DNA of 64,000 nucleotides from DASYHS01 sp035998295 (GTDB taxonomy: Bacteria; Pseudomonadota; Alphaproteobacteria; Azospirillales; Azospirillaceae): positions 14,324 through 78,323 of the forward strand of contig NZ_DASYHS010000145.1 in NCBI RefSeq assembly GCF_035998295.1, written 5' to 3'. Position 1 is the stretch's first letter. Each line of letters opens with the position of its first letter. A program made the translations under genes and the position numbers. The notes below the pieces were generated by a model. That model had not been told where the DNA came from, did not search any database, and worked only from the letters and a program-made list of their open reading frames with translations. Positions 61,436 through 64,000 of this stretch are shown here, one piece after another.

Positions 61436-62872
61436 TCAGCCTCCGGTCAGGGCGAGACCGAAGCCCCGCGGGTCGGTGAGTGCTTGGCAGTCGCGGCTGC
61501 CGTCGGTGCGCTCCAGGCGGCAATGGACGACATTGGCCCGGCCCAGCGTCGGGATCACCCGCACCGGCCGGCCGAGCGACTGGCCCAGGCTCGCCGGCGC
61601 GGTCCTCTCCACCAGCACCGCACCGTCGCCGGCCGGCGCGATGCGGATCGCGCCGATGGCGTCTCCCGGCGGCAGTCCGCGGTCGAGCAGCGCGATGGAG
61701 GTCGTGACCGTCGCGGCCGCGGCGCCCGCGTTCCCCTCCTCCGGCAGCCCGGTGCTGCCGCTGGCGGCAAACAGCACCTCCCCGGTATTGGCGTTGGTGA
61801 CCATCACCGGGCCGCCGATGCCCGCCCCGTCCGTCGGCCGGGCCAGGAACAGCCCCGTGCCGGGCACCATCGCCCCGGTCCCGAACGGCGCGCCCATGGT
61901 GAAGGCGCAGGCGACGGCTTGGTCGTAGACGTCCAGCACCGCGAACCCGGCGGAAGGCGCGCCCGCTCCGGCGCCGTCCGCTCCCCCGGCGAGCGCGTCG
62001 ACGACCCGCACCGCCCGGTCGGGCGCGTCGGACACGCCCTGCGTCCAGGCGGTCAGGAGCGGCCGGCTGCCTTCGACGTCGGCCAGGTGCAGGACGTCGT
62101 TGCCGACCTCGGTCCCGACGGTCTCGACCCAGCGCGGCTGGTAGCCGCGCAGCGCCTCGGGCGGCAGCCCGGCCGCGTCGGCGACGCGCTGCGCCAGCGG
62201 ACCCGCGTAGAGGGCGCCGACCCCGCGCTGGCGCAGCGCGGCCAGCGTGGCGGCGAGGTCGAGCTGGGCCAGCGGCTGCGCCTCGTCCGGCGTCCGGCCG
62301 CGGGCGGCGAAGATGCGCCGCGCCTCGCCGTCGCGCGCGACGACCGCCTCGAAATCCGCGAGGTCGAGGGCGGCGGCGCGGGAGATCGACCGGTCGCCGC
62401 GCGCGAGCGTCTCGGCCGGGGCGACCAGTTCCTCCCATCTCAGCCGGCCATGGGCGGCGTGCAGGGCGTAGATCCCGCGCGGCGTGCCGGGAACGGCTCC
62501 CCGCGTGCCGCCCTCGCGCGGCAGGAAGTCCAGCGCCCGCGTCCGCTTGCCGGCCCTGTCGTGGACCAGGCAGACGCCGCCGCCCCCCAGGCCGGCGCGG
62601 GCCGGCAGGGTCACGGCCATGGTCATCGTCATGGCGACCGCGGCGTCCACGGCGTTGCCGCCGGCCGCCAGGATGTCCCGTCCGACCAGCGCCGCCTTGG
62701 GGTCGTCGGCGGCCACGCCGGCCTGGATCGTCACCGAGGCCCCGGTCGGGTCCGAGGCGGTGACGCAGGCGGATGTCGCCAGCGCCGCAATCGCAATTGC
62801 GCCAATCCGTTGCCAGATTCGTGTGTATGCTGGCCCGGCGTACCCTGGGCGATGCTTGATCGGGAACGGCAT
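61436..62872 (-). CDS. ggt: Gamma-glutamyltransferase-family protein
   Basis: A 478-residue Ntn hydrolase, exported. Signal-like IGAIAIAALATSACVTASDP has a lipobox-like Cys. GGNAVDAAVAMTMTMAVTLP, AGLGGGGVCLVHD and VPGTPRGIYALHAAHG mark the large subunit. At the expected autocleavage site the sequence reads SAGFAVLDVYDQAVACAFTM, where the usual catalytic Thr (TTH/TSH) is not evident, so activity needs checking. Start ATG 62872 overlaps the divergent protease start by two bases. Confidence 0.85.
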   Translation of the reverse strand: MPFPIKHRPGYAGPAYTRIWQRIGAIAIAALATSACVTASDPTGASVTIQAGVAADDPKAALVGRDILAAGGNAVDAAVAMTMTMAVTLPARAGLGGGGVCLVHDRAGKRTRALDFLPREGGTRGAVPGTPRGIYALHAAHGRLRWEELVAPAETLARGDRSISRAAALDLADFEAVVARDGEARRIFAARGRTPDEAQPLAQLDLAATLAALRQRGVGALYAGPLAQRVADAAGLPPEALRGYQPRWVETVGTEVGNDVLHLADVEGSRPLLTAWTQGVSDAPDRAVRVVDALAGGADGAGAGAPSAGFAVLDVYDQAVACAFTMGAPFGTGAMVPGTGLFLARPTDGAGIGGPVMVTNANTGEVLFAASGSTGLPEEGNAGAAAATVTTSIALLDRGLPPGDAIGAIRIAPAGDGAVLVERTAPASLGQSLGRPVRVIPTLGRANVVHCRLERTDGSRDCQALTDPRGFGLALTGG

Positions 62873-64000
62873 GATGATGCGGAGAACCTTGAGATCGATG
62901 GTGGCGGGCGGCCTGCTGGCCGTTCTGTTCGTGGTCGCGGCGGCCACGCCCGTCGAAGCGCAGCAGAGACGTCTGCAGTTCATCCGCGACGCCGAGATCG
63001 AACATACCATCAGGACCTATGCGCAACCACTATTCGAAGCCGCCGGCATCGACGGCGACGCGGTGCAGATCGAGATGGTGAAGGACAGCTCGGTCAACGC
63101 CTTCGTCGCCGGCGGCATGAACCTCTTCATCCACACCGGGCTGCTGATGGAGACGGAGAGTGCGGGCGAGCTGATCGGCGTGCTCGCGCACGAGATCGGC
63201 CACATCGCCGGCGGCCATCTCGTCCGCGGCCGGGACGCGATGGAGGGTGCTTCCGCCCAGGCGATCCTGACCACGCTGCTCGGCATCGGCGCTGCGCTCG
63301 CGACCGGTGAGGCCGGCGCGGCGGCGGTGATCGTCGGCGGCGGCAACGAGATGGCGCGCCGGTCCTTCCTCGCCTTCACGCGGACGCAGGAATCCTCCGC
63401 CGACCAGGCGGCGCTCTCCTATCTCGACCGGTCGGGGTTCTCCGCCCGCGGGCTGCTCCGCTTCTTCGACGAGCTCGCCGACCAGGAGCTGCTGCCGACC
63501 GACCGTCAGGTCGAGTTCGTGCGCACCCACCCCCTGACCCGCGACCGCATCGAGGCCGTGCGCGCCCATGTCGAGCGGTCGCCGCTGTCCGACAAGCCGT
63601 TTCCACCCGACTTCGTGGAGATGCACGACCGCATGAAGGCGAAGCTGTTCGGCTACATCAACCCGGTGCAGGCCCTGCGGCGGTTCGACGAGAACGATCC
63701 CTCGATCGCGGCGCGCTACGGGCGCTCCCTCGCCTATTACCAGCGCGGCGACATCGCCCGCGCCCTGCCGCTGATCGACGGGCTGATCGCGGACGAGCCC
63801 GAGAACCCCTTCTTCCACGAGCTGAAGGGCCAGGTCCTGCTGGAGAACGGCCGCGTCGCGGAATCGCTGGAGCCCTACCGGCGGGCGGTGGCGCTGCTGC
63901 CGGAATCCCCGCTCCTGCGCGGGGCGCTGGCCCAGGCGCTGATCGAGACCGGCGACGACCGCCTGCTCGACGAGGCGCTCGGCCACCTGAAGGAGGCGGT
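62871..64000 (+). CDS. bepA: BepA-like M48 metalloprotease with TPR, cut by window end
   Basis: At least 376 residues; the frame is open to the window end. Signal peptide RRTLRSMVAGGLLAVLFVVA with cleavage near VEAQ. Zincin motif GVLAHEIGHIAGGHLVRGRD (HExxH), and the third-ligand segment TRTQESSADQAALSYLDRSG. C-terminal repeats from RRFDENDPSIAARYGRSLAY onward are TPR-like. BepA assists or degrades outer-membrane protein LptD. Starts at 62871, 62874, 62877 or 62898 are possible. Confidence 0.93.
   Translation, partial: MMMRRTLRSMVAGGLLAVLFVVAAATPVEAQQRRLQFIRDAEIEHTIRTYAQPLFEAAGIDGDAVQIEMVKDSSVNAFVAGGMNLFIHTGLLMETESAGELIGVLAHEIGHIAGGHLVRGRDAMEGASAQAILTTLLGIGAALATGEAGAAAVIVGGGNEMARRSFLAFTRTQESSADQAALSYLDRSGFSARGLLRFFDELADQELLPTDRQVEFVRTHPLTRDRIEAVRAHVERSPLSDKPFPPDFVEMHDRMKAKLFGYINPVQALRRFDENDPSIAARYGRSLAYYQRGDIARALPLIDGLIADEPENPFFHELKGQVLLENGRVAESLEPYRRAVALLPESPLLRGALAQALIETGDDRLLDEALGHLKEA

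Overview
The window is a single, GC-rich (by eye about 70%) chromosomal segment of an alphaproteobacterium, most likely a member of the Rhodospirillales in the broad sense. The lineage call is an inference. It rests on the order rne - cell-wall amidase - penicillin-binding protein 1A - prfB, on an RNase E whose S1 domain is split by a long acidic insert, on an Entner-Doudoroff edd-eda pair and on many LivHMGF-type importers. No rRNA, tRNA, CRISPR, transposase or phage gene was recognised. Both window edges cut genes: edd on the left and an M48 metalloprotease on the right.

Layout. 1-2.4 kb: edd and eda. 2.4-7.6 kb: a mixed block with an RMF/CrpP-like protein, a proline-led candidate toxin, paaY, an aminotransferase and small ORFs. 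7.6-24.1 kb: an aerobic benzoyl-CoA epoxidation (box) island. On the minus strand boxC, boxB and an adrenodoxin-reductase-type flavoprotein follow one another, with the regulator boxR behind them. On the plus strand come a flavodoxin, the box semialdehyde dehydrogenase, a PnbB/DUF4863 protein, benzoate-CoA ligase, a five-gene ABC importer, an alpha/beta hydrolase and a metallo-beta-lactamase-fold protein. Together these import benzoate, activate it to benzoyl-CoA, epoxidise and open the ring, and oxidise the semialdehyde product. The usual reductase BoxA is absent; the flavodoxin and the FprA-like reductase are the obvious substitutes. A palindrome of the form GCAYTATARTGC recurs in the promoters of this island.

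24-28 kb: a DUF998 membrane protein, a 482-residue DUF4157 (eCIS-core) protein with a probable PD-(D/E)xK nuclease C-terminus, a DUF1289 protein and a small membrane protein. 28-37.7 kb: a second CoA-dependent aromatic operon on the minus strand. It holds a thioesterase, a crotonase, a second ABC importer, a feruloyl-CoA-synthase-like ligase and a thiolase, under a MarR regulator with a clear inverted-repeat operator; hydroxycinnamates are the likely substrates. 37.7-41.3 kb: rluA-type pseudouridine synthase, a PAS/HisKA_2 sensor kinase and a secreted esterase. 41.3-41.6 kb: a tandem array of a palindromic repeat that also occurs, shortened, at 2.37 kb.

41.6-47.2 kb: a DUF455 protein, then a minus-strand run of desaturase, O-acetylhomoserine sulfhydrylase, C26 peptidase, EamA transporter and GNAT. 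47.2-51.2 kb: an AT-richer patch, a large secreted beta-helix/RTX-like protein with a recently duplicated C-terminal module, and a methyltransferase. 51.2-64 kb: housekeeping genes, namely prfB (with programmed +1 frameshift), PBP1A, amidase, rne, an aminotransferase, gamma-glutamyltransferase and a BepA-like protease.

The most unusual signals are the two modular toxin-like proteins that share a leader motif (3.05-3.84 and 25.18-26.63 kb), the boxA-less box island with its own operator code, and strong palindromes at both binding-protein/permease junctions.
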